Shown here piece after piece: positions 43,015-52,297 of a stretch of DNA of 64,000 bases. Position 1 is the stretch's first letter, and every line of letters starts with the position of its first letter. Made by a program: the position numbers and the translations under genes. The notes beneath the pieces are model-generated. The model saw only the letters and a list, made by a program, of their open reading frames with translations. It was not told where the DNA came from and did no database searches. This DNA is from Paenibacillus sp. FSL R10-2734. Lineage in GTDB: Bacteria > Bacillota > Bacilli > Paenibacillales > Paenibacillaceae. Location of the stretch: NCBI RefSeq assembly GCF_037963865.1, contig NZ_CP150170.1, forward strand, positions 6,696,001 to 6,760,000, read 5' to 3'.

Positions 43015-44616
43015 TTACTGAATGTTTGAATCATCCAAATACTTAATCCACTGCTTCGTGTATTCCGCTTGAATTTTATCGAGACCAGCTTTTTTGGCCT
43101 TTTCCATAAATAACTTCAAGCCGGCTTCAACATCCTTAACCATACCATCATTCAAAGGATATAAGTATTGCTTTTCAACTTGTAGAAGGGCCGCCTTCTC
43201 TGCTTGATAAGACGTCCAATCTTCCCCGAAGCCTTGGAAAATATTCGGTTTTGCTATCTTATCCATTTCATCGAACATGTCTAGCACAGCTTGATAGCTC
43301 TTATCAAACAACATGAACTCCGGATTTCTCCATGCCCATCCATTCATACCTTCTCTTGTGAAGCCGTTTGATTGGGCATCACCAAGCATTTTGTAATATT
43401 TCCCATCTTCAATTTCAAAATTCTTGCCTTCAATACCGTATTGCGTCAGCCAATTGTAGCGTTTATCAGTGACCAATTTCTCATAGAAAGCAAGAGCTCT
43501 CTCTGGATTTTTGCTGCTGCGTGGAATTGCAAAGCCATTATGAATCGGGTGAACGGGTGAAGAGAATCCTTTCATGTTCGGATATGGGGAATAGCCTAGC
43601 TCCCAATCCGGGTGCAGTGATTTCACTTTGACAACAGCATCACCAAAGCGGTTTGGATTCTCACTCCCCAAAATTGCTGCGGCTTTACCGGCGGCAAATA
43701 TATCACTACCACTATCTTTAATGTTCAGCATATTCTTCATAAAGAACCCTTTTTCTTGCCAACTCCTGAACATTTTTAAATCTTCCAAATGCTGCGGAGA
43801 GCCCCAGTAGCTGGTTACGTCTCTTGGAGTGTCATACATGATGTTAAGTCCATATGGAACTTTATCGTTGGTATTCACAGTTTTAGTAGTCATTTGACGG
43901 ACGGAATCTACATGACTAACCTCAGTATCCGCCAGAGGCAGCATATCTGGTTCATTCTTGCGTATGCCATCCAAATACTGCTCTAGAGTTTCGAGTGATT
44001 CCGGCTTTGGCAAATTATACTTTTTACGCAAATCTTCCCGATAGGCAATACCATCATTTACATACTCTTTCCAGATCGCTGGAACTGTGTAAATTTTCTT
44101 GTCAACCTTGACTGCTTCCCAGAAATCCTGCGGTACATATGCTTGTAGCTTAGGTGCAGCCTTCGGTATGAGATCATCTAGTGGAAGGAAAGCTCCTTTC
44201 ATAGCATATGACTGGTAATTTGTCCATTCTGCCGTAAAGATCAGGTCAATCGGCTGCCCTGAGGACAACAGAAGCTTATACTTCTGATCCCAATCTGTCC
44301 AGGTTGTGAAGTTGAATTTGACGGTTGCATTCAAATCTTCTAATGCCATCTTGTTAACTTCATCCTGAATGAGCTTTAAATCCTTTGGGGCATCGCCCAG
44401 CATATAGAACTGAAGCTCCACTTTCTTGGATGTGTCGATTCCAGTCGCTTCTGATGTTTCTGGTGCCGGAGTACTGGTATTCGAATTCGAATTCGTTGTT
44501 GGTTCTGACGATGCCTCCTTAGTATTCGTGTTGTTACTACTGCAGCCAGCAAACAAACTTGCAGTTAAGAATAAAGAAGTGCCGATCGTTAACAATTTCT
44601 TTTTTCCTTTTCTCAT
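43015..44616 (-). CDS. LplA-type extracellular solute-binding lipoprotein
   Basis: A 533-residue lipoprotein with a basic, hydrophobic signal peptide and the lipobox LFAGC (Cys about 25), then a Ser/Thr/Asn linker. It is longer than common sugar-binding proteins and matches the LplA/YtcQ group of Paenibacillus and Bacillus (VELQFYMLGDAPKDLKLIQD, LINWTxYQS-like AEWTNYQSYAMKGAFLPLDD, GWAWRNPEFM). These proteins bind oligosaccharides, often of pectin or uronate type. It is third in the operon after two permease genes. Confidence 0.92.
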   Translation of the reverse strand: MRKGKKKLLTIGTSLFLTASLFAGCSSNNTNTKEASSEPTTNSNSNTSTPAPETSEATGIDTSKKVELQFYMLGDAPKDLKLIQDEVNKMALEDLNATVKFNFTTWTDWDQKYKLLLSSGQPIDLIFTAEWTNYQSYAMKGAFLPLDDLIPKAAPKLQAYVPQDFWEAVKVDKKIYTVPAIWKEYVNDGIAYREDLRKKYNLPKPESLETLEQYLDGIRKNEPDMLPLADTEVSHVDSVRQMTTKTVNTNDKVPYGLNIMYDTPRDVTSYWGSPQHLEDLKMFRSWQEKGFFMKNMLNIKDSGSDIFAAGKAAAILGSENPNRFGDAVVKVKSLHPDWELGYSPYPNMKGFSSPVHPIHNGFAIPRSSKNPERALAFYEKLVTDKRYNWLTQYGIEGKNFEIEDGKYYKMLGDAQSNGFTREGMNGWAWRNPEFMLFDKSYQAVLDMFDEMDKIAKPNIFQGFGEDWTSYQAEKAALLQVEKQYLYPLNDGMVKDVEAGLKLFMEKAKKAGLDKIQAEYTKQWIKYLDDSNIQ

Positions 44617-44690
44617 ACTAACCCTCCCCTTATATTGAAAAATTATATGTCAGCCGATCGCATACGAATTTCTTTCGTTCGCTTCCGGTA

Positions 44691-45581
44691 CTAACCTTTC
44701 ACCGCACCTATCGTTAATCCCTTCACAAAATATCGCTGCACGAACGGATATAAGAAAATAATGGGTCCTGTAACGACGATCGCCATTGCCATCTTGGTCG
44801 ACTCTGTTGGAATGTCACGCCCTAGGGATACCCCAGTTCCAGTGGCCATTTGAGAAACGAACATCATGGTATTGATCGTGTTATACAAGTAGTATTGAAG
44901 CTGATACATGCTAACGTCATTAATGAACAAAGAAGACATGAACCAGTCGTTCCAGTACGTCAGAGCAAGGAACAGACCGACAGTCGCTATGCCAGGCATA
45001 GCAAGCTTCAGCACGACACTGTAGTAGATCCTAAAGTCGTTCGCGCCATCGATTTTGGCTGATTCGAATAATTCTTCCGGAATCGCAGATTTGATAAAGT
45101 TTTTCATTAAAATAATGAGAAAAGGTGTCATAAGACCAGGTAATATCAGTACGGCATAGGTGTCTGCCAGCCCAAAGTATGTAGTCAGCATGATGTACCA
45201 AGGCACAAGCCCCCCTCCAAACAGCGTTGTGAAATAAATGAAGAAGGACAATTGATTGCGATACTTGAAATCTTTCCTCTGCAGAACATAACCCGCCATC
45301 GTAATAAGAAACAATCCCAGCAGCGTTCCAATCACAGTTACAAAAATCGTAACACCATAAGCCTTGATTAGCTGAGTTGGAAAGATAAACACCATTTCAT
45401 AACCTTCCAGCGAGAACACTTTAGGAATCAAGTGAAAACCGTCGCGAATAATGGATTCATTGGCTGTCAATGAGCCTGAAATGATCAGAAGGAAAGGAAA
45501 GAGACAGAGCAAAGAACAAATCGTGATGATCAGGTAAGCTATCATGCGGAAAACTCTTGAACTTAAAATGTTGTCATCCAA
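44691..45581 (-). CDS. Carbohydrate ABC permease (LplC/YtcP type)
   Basis: A 296-residue membrane permease with six helices. The EAA motif is EELFESAKIDGANDFRIYYSVVLKLAMPG near residues 166-194 and the C-terminus is the typical QRYFVKGLTIGAVKG. It pairs with the LplB-type permease encoded 20 nt upstream. As in other Lpl systems, no ATPase is encoded nearby, and a shared MsmX-like ATPase is expected. Confidence 0.93.
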   Translation of the reverse strand: MDDNILSSRVFRMIAYLIITICSLLCLFPFLLIISGSLTANESIIRDGFHLIPKVFSLEGYEMVFIFPTQLIKAYGVTIFVTVIGTLLGLFLITMAGYVLQRKDFKYRNQLSFFIYFTTLFGGGLVPWYIMLTTYFGLADTYAVLILPGLMTPFLIILMKNFIKSAIPEELFESAKIDGANDFRIYYSVVLKLAMPGIATVGLFLALTYWNDWFMSSLFINDVSMYQLQYYLYNTINTMMFVSQMATGTGVSLGRDIPTESTKMAMAIVVTGPIIFLYPFVQRYFVKGLTIGAVKG

Positions 45582-45601
45582 TGAAATCCCTCCTTCCTAT
45601 T

Positions 45602-46525
45602 TTAGAACAATGCATAATCATCATTAACTTTCTTGATGATATAATTCACTGTCATAATCATTACAAATCCGAAGATAGACTGATACAAACCAGCAGCAGT
45701 TGCCATACCAATATCAAAATTAACTTTCAAAGATCGATAAACGTAAGTATCGACAATATCCGTAACGTTGAAGAGCACTCCGTTGTTCCCGACAAGCTGA
45801 TAGAACAGATCGAATTGACCTTTCATAATGCTTCCTAGTGCAAATAAGAGCAGAATGATAAATGTTGACTTCAGCATAGGTATGGTAATATACCAGATTC
45901 GCTGAAAAATATTTGCACCATCAATTTTGGCAGCTTCGTAATACTCATCGCTAATTCCCATGATGGATGCAAGATAAATGACCATGGAATAACCTAGGTT
46001 TTTCCATAAATAAAATGCTGTAATCAGAAATGGCCAGAGCCATGGTGTATTGTATATGTCTACTGGATCAAATCCGAACGATTTTAGTAACTGATTAACA
46101 AAACCGGAATCAGCATTAAACATATTAAACGCTAAAACACTAATCAGAACAAACGAAACGAAGTAGGGTAGAAACATAATGGATTGTGATAATTTTTTAA
46201 ATAACTTCCCACGGACTTCACTTAATAGGATTGCTGCCCCTATAGATACCACGTTACCTAGTATGATAAACACCACGTTGTATCCAAGCGTATTGATTGT
46301 CAATTTCAACAGAATTCCAGATTGCGTCAAAAATTTAAAATTGTCTAATCCTACAAACGGACTTCCAAATAAACCACCTGCAAAATCATAACTTGTGAAT
46401 GCATAATAGATGCCGACCATTGGAGCATAAGAATTTATTAAGAAAAAAAGCAGTGTCGGTGCTATCATCAAAAACATGATTTTATTCTTATTTAATTCAT
46501 ATAAAAAACCTTTCTTCTTAAACAT
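45602..46525 (-). CDS. Carbohydrate ABC permease (LplB/YteP type)
   Basis: A 307-residue membrane permease with about six helices. The EAA motif reads DEYYEAAKIDGANIFQRIWYITIPML near residues 190-215, and NSYAPMVGIYYAFTSYDFAGG lies in the first loop, as in LplB proteins. It is the first gene of the permease-permease-binding protein operon. It is divergent from a membrane-bound AraC regulator that probably controls it. Confidence 0.93.
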   Translation of the reverse strand: MFKKKGFLYELNKNKIMFLMIAPTLLFFLINSYAPMVGIYYAFTSYDFAGGLFGSPFVGLDNFKFLTQSGILLKLTINTLGYNVVFIILGNVVSIGAAILLSEVRGKLFKKLSQSIMFLPYFVSFVLISVLAFNMFNADSGFVNQLLKSFGFDPVDIYNTPWLWPFLITAFYLWKNLGYSMVIYLASIMGISDEYYEAAKIDGANIFQRIWYITIPMLKSTFIILLLFALGSIMKGQFDLFYQLVGNNGVLFNVTDIVDTYVYRSLKVNFDIGMATAAGLYQSIFGFVMIMTVNYIIKKVNDDYALF

Positions 46526-46773
46526 GACTGACCTCCTCCTGAATAGAATTCCTCGTGAATCTTACTTCCAAATCATAGAAGAAGCGGATTCGATAATATA
46601 CTGTACAATGACACACATTGCTGTAATCTCAGTACTTGTGAAGTATGAACTTTCTGTACTTTTGTGAATATTCACTACATTTAACCTAATTTCGGCTGCT
46701 GATTTATAAATTTGATTGAAAGCGCCAGACTGATGAATTATACTCAGACCAGCGATGAAAGGGGTTTCAACAA

Positions 46774-49020
46774 ATGATAAAACAGTGGTCTAAAGAGCAT
46801 AAAAAAGTTTACAGCCGAATACTGCTTGGCTCTATTGGATGTGTTGTTATTACCCTTTTGATAACTTCAACTATTCTTTATATGGACTTCACAAACATCG
46901 CACTTAAACAAGTTTATCGTTCCGATTCTAATAGTCTGAATCAAATTAAAACAGAATTATCTGTTATGACAGAGACTGTTACCTCACTGTCCTCCCAGAT
47001 TTACTATGATTCTGCGGTATCTAAGTTGTTGTATTATGCAGACTTGAATATCTATGATGTCATTTTTGCACAGCAACAACTTGATAATTATCGTGCATCC
47101 TTACCATTCATTGAATCCATTTATGTATATAATGCGAAATCCAATCAGTTCTATATTAGTTCCAATAATTCACGAAGCGGAATTCAACCGAAGTCCGAAC
47201 TTGATGATGATGGAATTCTAGACCTTTTCAAGAAATTCAAAGATCATCTTCCCTTCCAACCGATTCCCAGAACCTATAACATCGGTTCGACTCAGACCAC
47301 TCCTGTATCAAGCTACACTTACTTGTGTTATAGCGTCATTGATGATAATAAAGATTTAAATGCAGCTGTCGTCGTCAATATCTCGGCATCATGGTTAGGC
47401 CTGCGAATGGATCCATCGGAGAAAGAATTATCGGAGAATAACACGTTTATCATTAATCAGGATGGAATATTATATTCCAATAATGACAAGCAAGCGATGC
47501 TAACTGATCTATCTGATAAAACCTATATACAGAAAATTATTCAGGATACTTCAGAATCCACATATTTTGTAGACACAGTAGATGGAGTTAAATCTTTAAT
47601 AACGTATACTTCACCTGATTCATTAGGCTGGAAATATGTTCGAATTACCCCTTATAGCAATATCACTCAAGAAATAAATGAATTGAGGTATCGAATACTC
47701 TTTATCTGTATTGGCATTCTTCTCTTAGGATTGTTGACTTCGTTAACTTTATCCCATAGTGTGTATCGCCCGATTGACAAAGTCATACGCAAGTTCAAAA
47801 CCCTGGAAACAGAAAGACGTAATCATCAACATATTCTCAAGCAAGACTTCCTTAGAAATACGATTCTGGGTAGAGAAACGAATAATGCTGAGGTGTTACA
47901 ACAAAAATTGCATTTCTTCAATTCAGAGCTTATGGTTAATAGTAAATCACTGATTGTTTTGTTAAGGATCGATCAGTTCCCGTCATTACTCGAGAAATAC
48001 AAAGAAGATATACAATTGCTCAAATATGCCATAATGAACATTTGTACGGAAGTTGCCTCACCGATCTTTCAAGTCGAAGCCATTGATATGGGGGATGATA
48101 GTCTTTTACTTATACTCAACTTCCATGATCCGCTTTATAATATGGAACGAGATTCGCTGATTGAAATGGCGGAGCTTATGCAGCTGTCAATCACCAAACA
48201 TTTAAAATTATCCATCACAATTACCTTTAGTCCTGTGAAGGAATCAATCGAGCAATGCATTTTAGTCTACAAGCAAGTACTTGAGGCTTCTTACCATCGA
48301 TTATTCAAAGGGTATGGCAGCATCCTCTTTTCCGTTGACATTATGGACTTAAAAGCCAAAGAATATATATTTCCCGTTCAGAAAGAAAAACAGTTCATTG
48401 ATTCCTTGATGTCAGGAAATACGGATAAGGCACGGAGCATCTATATCGATATCGTAGGAGAAATATCAGAATATTCTTTTACCGTTGTTCAACTTGTCAT
48501 ATCGCATTTAGCACTCACCGTTAATAACGTCTTGCGAGCATTAAAAAAGAACAATGCGATTTTAACATTGCCCGAATTTGATTCAACGTTCTTACTACCA
48601 AATCATGTTGAAACCATGGAAGAAATCAACGCTCCATATTTCAAAATATTTGAAGAAATAAGTCAAAAGCTCGAAGAGAAACGAAGTACAAAACAAGAAG
48701 ACCTCATTAGAAAAGTACATCAAATTATTGAGCGAGATTATAGCAATTCCAACCTGTGCTTAAATTCAATTGCAGACGAGCTCTCGATGTCCCCAATATA
48801 TTTGAGCCGGTTATATAAACAATTAACGACAAAACCACTATCTGATATAATTAGCGAAATGCGGTTGAATAAAGCCAAAGAGCTGCTAAAGACCTCTGAA
48901 TACACCATTATTGATATCGCTGAAAAAACTGGATTTACTAGTAGTTCATATTTTTATCGTTTATTTAAGAATAGTACTGGTATAACCCCGAGCGATTATA
49001 GAAAAAAGATAAATGTTTGA
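46774..49020 (+). CDS. Membrane-bound AraC/YesN-type regulator
   Basis: A 748-residue regulator with a membrane segment near residues 14-35, a large extracellular Cache-like sensor region, a second membrane segment near residues 298-320 and a long cytoplasmic linker. The C-terminal AraC double helix-turn-helix reads LNSIADELSMSPIYLSRLYK and IIDIAEKTGFTSSSYFYRLF, with GITPSDYRKK. AAAGGGG lies upstream of ATG 46774. Such one-component sensors are common in Paenibacillus next to Lpl-type importers. It faces the permease operon across about 250 nt and likely activates it. Confidence 0.93.
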   Translation: MIKQWSKEHKKVYSRILLGSIGCVVITLLITSTILYMDFTNIALKQVYRSDSNSLNQIKTELSVMTETVTSLSSQIYYDSAVSKLLYYADLNIYDVIFAQQQLDNYRASLPFIESIYVYNAKSNQFYISSNNSRSGIQPKSELDDDGILDLFKKFKDHLPFQPIPRTYNIGSTQTTPVSSYTYLCYSVIDDNKDLNAAVVVNISASWLGLRMDPSEKELSENNTFIINQDGILYSNNDKQAMLTDLSDKTYIQKIIQDTSESTYFVDTVDGVKSLITYTSPDSLGWKYVRITPYSNITQEINELRYRILFICIGILLLGLLTSLTLSHSVYRPIDKVIRKFKTLETERRNHQHILKQDFLRNTILGRETNNAEVLQQKLHFFNSELMVNSKSLIVLLRIDQFPSLLEKYKEDIQLLKYAIMNICTEVASPIFQVEAIDMGDDSLLLILNFHDPLYNMERDSLIEMAELMQLSITKHLKLSITITFSPVKESIEQCILVYKQVLEASYHRLFKGYGSILFSVDIMDLKAKEYIFPVQKEKQFIDSLMSGNTDKARSIYIDIVGEISEYSFTVVQLVISHLALTVNNVLRALKKNNAILTLPEFDSTFLLPNHVETMEEINAPYFKIFEEISQKLEEKRSTKQEDLIRKVHQIIERDYSNSNLCLNSIADELSMSPIYLSRLYKQLTTKPLSDIISEMRLNKAKELLKTSEYTIIDIAEKTGFTSSSYFYRLFKNSTGITPSDYRKKINV

Positions 49021-49059
49021 GTAATCCAGAAATCAAAATTTTGTTAAGCAACAAAAAGG

Positions 49060-49083
49060 CCCACCCGTGAGGGTGGGTTTTCT
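49060..49083 (+). terminator. Terminator of the YesN-like regulator gene
   Basis: CCCACCC, GTGA loop, GGGTGGG, then TTTTCTG, 39 nt after the stop codon. Confidence 0.85.
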
Positions 49084-49202
49084 GCACTTCCAATTCGCGG
49101 TGATCGCCTGCACCATCAGCGTTCCGCTTCACAACATTCTTGTGCGGAGCTTGTAGCTCGGACGCAAGCTTGCTTGTCCTTAAATACGTTGTTGTTTTTC
49201 CA

Positions 49203-49232
49203 TGTAACCTTCTAGCGATCTACCCGATCTAA
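49203..49232 (+). promoter_or_regulatory. Probable autoregulated ECF sigma promoter
   Basis: TGTAACCTT (49203-49211) and CGATCTAA (49225-49232) match the AAC-type -35 and CGTC-like -10 of ECF promoters with about 15-16 nt between the cores. The element lies about 60 nt ahead of the ECF sigma gene, as expected for autoregulation. Confidence 0.5.
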
Positions 49233-49290
49233 TAAATACGTAACGTTACGAACATTCTAAATACTTCTAGTCAAGAAAGCAGGTGAACCC

Positions 49291-49824
49291 TTGCATACAG
49301 ATCCTATTGTCGTCAAAGCCAAAGCTGGGGACCCTGAAGCATTCATGCAGTTGATGCAAGAGATGGAGTTGCCTTTATACAGAACTGCAAGGTCCATCGT
49401 CAACAAAGACGAAGATTGTGCAGATGCCCTGCAGGAGACGATGCTTAAAGCCTTTAAGTCCATCCATACACTCAGAGAGCCCGCTTTTTTCAAAACGTGG
49501 ATCTTCCGGATCCTAATTAACGAATGCAACAAAATGCTCAAAAGTAACTCAAGAGCCCTACCTTATGGAGAGCTTCCCGACGTCCCTTCCACTTCCAAGG
49601 ATTATGAGAAAATCGAATTATGGGATGCCGTTCAACATCTAGAGGAGAACCTACGGATTGTCATTATCCTTCATTACCTGCAGGACATGCCGATCAGTCA
49701 AATTTCTGACATTCTCGAAATTTCTACGGTAGCCGTGAAGACCCGGCTGCATCGCGCCCGCAAAAAGCTAAAGCATTCATCACAATTCAATCAAGAAATG
49801 GAGTTGCGACATGGTAAACACTAA
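49291..49824 (+). CDS. ECF RNA polymerase sigma factor
   Basis: A 177-residue sigma-70 family factor of ECF type. Region 2 contains YRTARSIVNKDEDCADALQE and FKTWIFRILINECNKML; region 4 contains LHYLQDMPISQISDILEIST and VAVKTRLHRARKKLK. The start is TTG 49291, 6 nt after AGGTGA. Its 3' end overlaps the anti-sigma gene by 14 nt. An ECF-like promoter lies directly upstream, so it probably drives its own operon. The stimulus is likely envelope-related, by analogy with SigV/SigM-type systems. Confidence 0.93.
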   Translation: MHTDPIVVKAKAGDPEAFMQLMQEMELPLYRTARSIVNKDEDCADALQETMLKAFKSIHTLREPAFFKTWIFRILINECNKMLKSNSRALPYGELPDVPSTSKDYEKIELWDAVQHLEENLRIVIILHYLQDMPISQISDILEISTVAVKTRLHRARKKLKHSSQFNQEMELRHGKH

Positions 49825-50968
49825 ATTAGAAGAACAATTAAAGAGCTGCCAAAGCCTACTTCCCGATCAGTTATCGGATATTGCCCGCTCCAAGCTGAAT
49901 GAGACTTACCAAATCATCAGGGAAACCGATAATTCCATTTCCCCCATTCAGAAAAAGAAAAATGTATCAAGAACTTTTAATAAATGGTGGGCTTCCACTG
50001 CAGCCGCTGCAATCCTTGGCGTTACACTCATTGCTTCCGGCTTTGTATCGCCCGCAATGGCTGATGCACTCAAGCAAATTCCGCTTCTGGGACAAATCTA
50101 TTCATTATGGGGCGAAAACAACGGAGATCCCGGTGTTCAACAAGCTGATGATTTCATTACAAACGTAAACCAAAGCGTGACCCATGGCGAGGTGACTATG
50201 AATATCCCAACGTTGTTATTTGACGGAACCCGAATTCTTATGAACATAACCACGCCTGGAAACCGGCTAGCTTCGGAGCCCAATTCGCCGCCTTCAGATG
50301 CCAATAAAGGGGCGGTGGATAAGTTTGAGGTTCTCTATAAAGGCCAACCTCTGCTCTGGAGTTACGAACACATGGACGGTGAGACTGCTTCCAGCATAAT
50401 CGTTGATGTTACCAACACTACTAGCATTAACCAGACTGTCCAGTTCCCTGATCAGTTTGACTTGACTGTAAATGTAACGTTAAAGGGTTACGATGTCCCA
50501 TTCCAGTTCGTTCTACCTGTTACAAAATCAACGCCCGTTACCGTTCTAACTTCAGAGGAGACCAAGCATCACGATAACATTAACTTGCAGATCGGTAAGG
50601 TGGAAATCACCCCCATCACAACGCAGGTATCCGTTGAGTACAAAACCAAACCGGGCCAGAGCGTAGAAGAAATGCTCGCTTCTATCCCGTCGAAATACAA
50701 GGGTGCCAACGGGGGCATCATCGCTCTTAATTTTGACATCGTGGATGAAAATGGCGTTCAACTGAAGCCCATCGGTGCTCACCCCATTAGCGAATCTTAT
50801 AATATTCGTTTTGAACCCTTCAAGACTATACCGAGTACCGTAACCATCAAACCGTACTTAGTCGTATCCGAAGGTCAAGCCCCAGCTGGGGTTAAAGGAC
50901 GGTGGGAAGACAACAATATGGTCAAGGAATATATCCCTGAGCTAGAGACTGTACTTTCGGTGCAATAG
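49811..50968 (+). CDS. DUF4179-family anti-sigma factor
   Basis: A 385-residue single-pass membrane protein. A cytoplasmic N-terminal region (about residues 1-55) is followed by a membrane segment (WWASTAAAAILGVTLIASGF, about 57-76) and the DUF4179 signature SPAMADALKQIPLLGQIYSL. A large extracellular beta-rich domain completes it. Such proteins hold the cognate ECF sigma factor at the membrane until a signal arrives. The 14-nt overlap with the sigma gene supports coupled synthesis. A strong terminator follows. Confidence 0.9.
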   Translation: MVNTKLEEQLKSCQSLLPDQLSDIARSKLNETYQIIRETDNSISPIQKKKNVSRTFNKWWASTAAAAILGVTLIASGFVSPAMADALKQIPLLGQIYSLWGENNGDPGVQQADDFITNVNQSVTHGEVTMNIPTLLFDGTRILMNITTPGNRLASEPNSPPSDANKGAVDKFEVLYKGQPLLWSYEHMDGETASSIIVDVTNTTSINQTVQFPDQFDLTVNVTLKGYDVPFQFVLPVTKSTPVTVLTSEETKHHDNINLQIGKVEITPITTQVSVEYKTKPGQSVEEMLASIPSKYKGANGGIIALNFDIVDENGVQLKPIGAHPISESYNIRFEPFKTIPSTVTIKPYLVVSEGQAPAGVKGRWEDNNMVKEYIPELETVLSVQ

Positions 50969-51021
50969 TTCCTCTATAAAAAGGAGATTAATCTCTAAGA
51001 TTATAATGGTATGCAACCTAC

Positions 51022-51053
51022 AAAAGACGAAGCCATAATTGGCTTCGTCTTTT
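51022..51053 (+). terminator. Terminator of the sigma/anti-sigma operon
   Basis: A perfect 13-bp stem AAAAGACGAAGCC with GGCTTCGTCTTTT and a 6-nt loop, ending in T residues. Confidence 0.88.
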
Positions 51054-51109
51054 CATTTAATTGTGCATCCTAGACACCAAAAATGTATCTGTCACTCACA
51101 CAATTGATT

Positions 51110-51138
51110 TTGTGCATCAAACGAAAAAAAATGATACT
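51110..51138 (+). promoter_or_regulatory. Promoter of dus copy 2
   Basis: TTGTGC, a 17-nt spacer and GATACT, followed by TATGTATGATGGG, which is also found ahead of dus copy 1. Confidence 0.5.
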
Positions 51139-51179
51139 ATGTATGATGGGTAAGGGAATTTGCAACAAGAGGAGATAAT

Positions 51180-52154
51180 ATGAGTAACGAACATAATTTT
51201 TGGCTTGATTTACCGAAGCCGTTTTTTATATTAGCACCAATGGAAGATGTCACAGATGTTGTATTTCGTCATGTCGTTAGTGAAGCTGCAAAACCCGATG
51301 TGTTTTTCACTGAATTCACAAATACAGAAAGTTATTGTCACCCTGTAGGAAAAGACAGTGTACGTGGTCGATTAACGTTCACAGAAGATGAGCAACCGAT
51401 TGTCGCTCATATTTGGGGTGATAAACCTGCATTTTTTGAACAGATGAGTATTGATATGAAAAAACTTGGGTTTGTTGGTATCGATTTAAACATGGGATGC
51501 CCAGTACAAAACGTCGCAGCCAATGGAAAAGGTGCTGGATTAATACAACATCCTGAAGTTGCAGCAGAAATTATTCAAGCAGCAAAAGCAGGTGGATTGC
51601 CGGTTAGTGTTAAAACAAGATTAGGTTACTCTGATATTGACGAGTGGCGCGATTGGTTAGGACATATATTGAAACAAGATATTGCGAATCTTTCCATTCA
51701 CCTTCGTACAAAAAATGAAATGAGTAAAGTAGATGCACACTGGGAACTAATCCCTGAAATAAAAAAATTGCGCGATGAAATTGCTCCAAATACGTTGTTA
51801 ACCATTAATGGAGATATTCCTGACCGCGCAACAGGATTAAAATTAGCAGAACAATACGGCATTGATGGTGTCATGATTGGACGCGGCATTTTCACCAATC
51901 CATTTGCCTTTGAAAAAGAACCTAAAGAACATAGTGCGAGAGATTTTCTCAATTTACTTCTTTTACAGTTGGATCTTCACGATAAATATTCTAAAGAAGT
52001 GCCACGTCATTTTAAACCGCTTCTTCGCTTTTTCAAAATCTATGTTCGTGGATTTAGAGGTGCAGGTGAACTAAGAAACCAATTAATGGATACAAAGTCA
52101 ACAGATGAAGTACGTCGGTTAGTACAACCTATTTTAGATCAAGAATTAGATTGA
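51180..52154 (+). CDS. dus: tRNA-dihydrouridine synthase, copy 2
   Basis: A 324-residue Dus enzyme, a near copy of the gene at 40138. The proteins match across most of their length (same FFILAPMEDVTD start, GCPVQNVAANGKGAG with catalytic Cys, VSVKTRLGY, NGDIPDRATG, VMIGRGIFTNPFAFE). They differ mainly around residues 50-65, where copy 2 is three residues shorter, and in the C-terminal third. AGAGGAG precedes ATG 51180. Both copies keep all visible catalytic motifs and look functional. An IS-end repeat and a transposase fragment follow. Confidence 0.92.
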   Translation: MSNEHNFWLDLPKPFFILAPMEDVTDVVFRHVVSEAAKPDVFFTEFTNTESYCHPVGKDSVRGRLTFTEDEQPIVAHIWGDKPAFFEQMSIDMKKLGFVGIDLNMGCPVQNVAANGKGAGLIQHPEVAAEIIQAAKAGGLPVSVKTRLGYSDIDEWRDWLGHILKQDIANLSIHLRTKNEMSKVDAHWELIPEIKKLRDEIAPNTLLTINGDIPDRATGLKLAEQYGIDGVMIGRGIFTNPFAFEKEPKEHSARDFLNLLLLQLDLHDKYSKEVPRHFKPLLRFFKIYVRGFRGAGELRNQLMDTKSTDEVRRLVQPILDQELD

Positions 52155-52169
52155 ATCCTACCCACCTGG

Positions 52170-52275
52170 GAATTGCCCCCGTCAATTAAACAGTACAAAA
52201 TAAAAATCAGTTATGCGGCCTTAGTCTGAATTCCATCGGACTAAGGCCGTTTAATTTGCGTAGCAGCCGTTCGTA
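52170..52275 (-). pseudogene. IS3/IS150-type remnant: right end plus transposase C-terminus
   Basis: Minus-strand codons 52275-52207 read YERLLRKLNGLSPMEFRLRP then HN and a stop. This is the C-terminal signature of IS3-family OrfB (K-L-x-G-L-S-P-x-E-F/Y-R). It is followed by a terminal repeat (52200-52170) starting TGTACTGTTTAATTGACGGG. The rest of the transposase is missing. The same end sequence lies after dus copy 1, suggesting that IS activity helped create the dus duplication. Confidence 0.7.
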
Positions 52276-52297
52276 TATACTTAATTTTTATAATGTC

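Larger units (their letters stand above)
49021..49290. other. Intergenic region with terminator and ECF promoter
   Basis: No gene is visible. A terminator (49060-49083) comes first, then about 120 bases richer in GC than the surroundings with no recognised feature, then a probable ECF promoter (49203-49232) before the sigma factor gene. Confidence 0.5.

Noticed and set aside
47759..47953. Short alternative frame within the YesN-like regulator gene
   Set aside because: It overlaps an intact long gene in another frame and has no independent signals.
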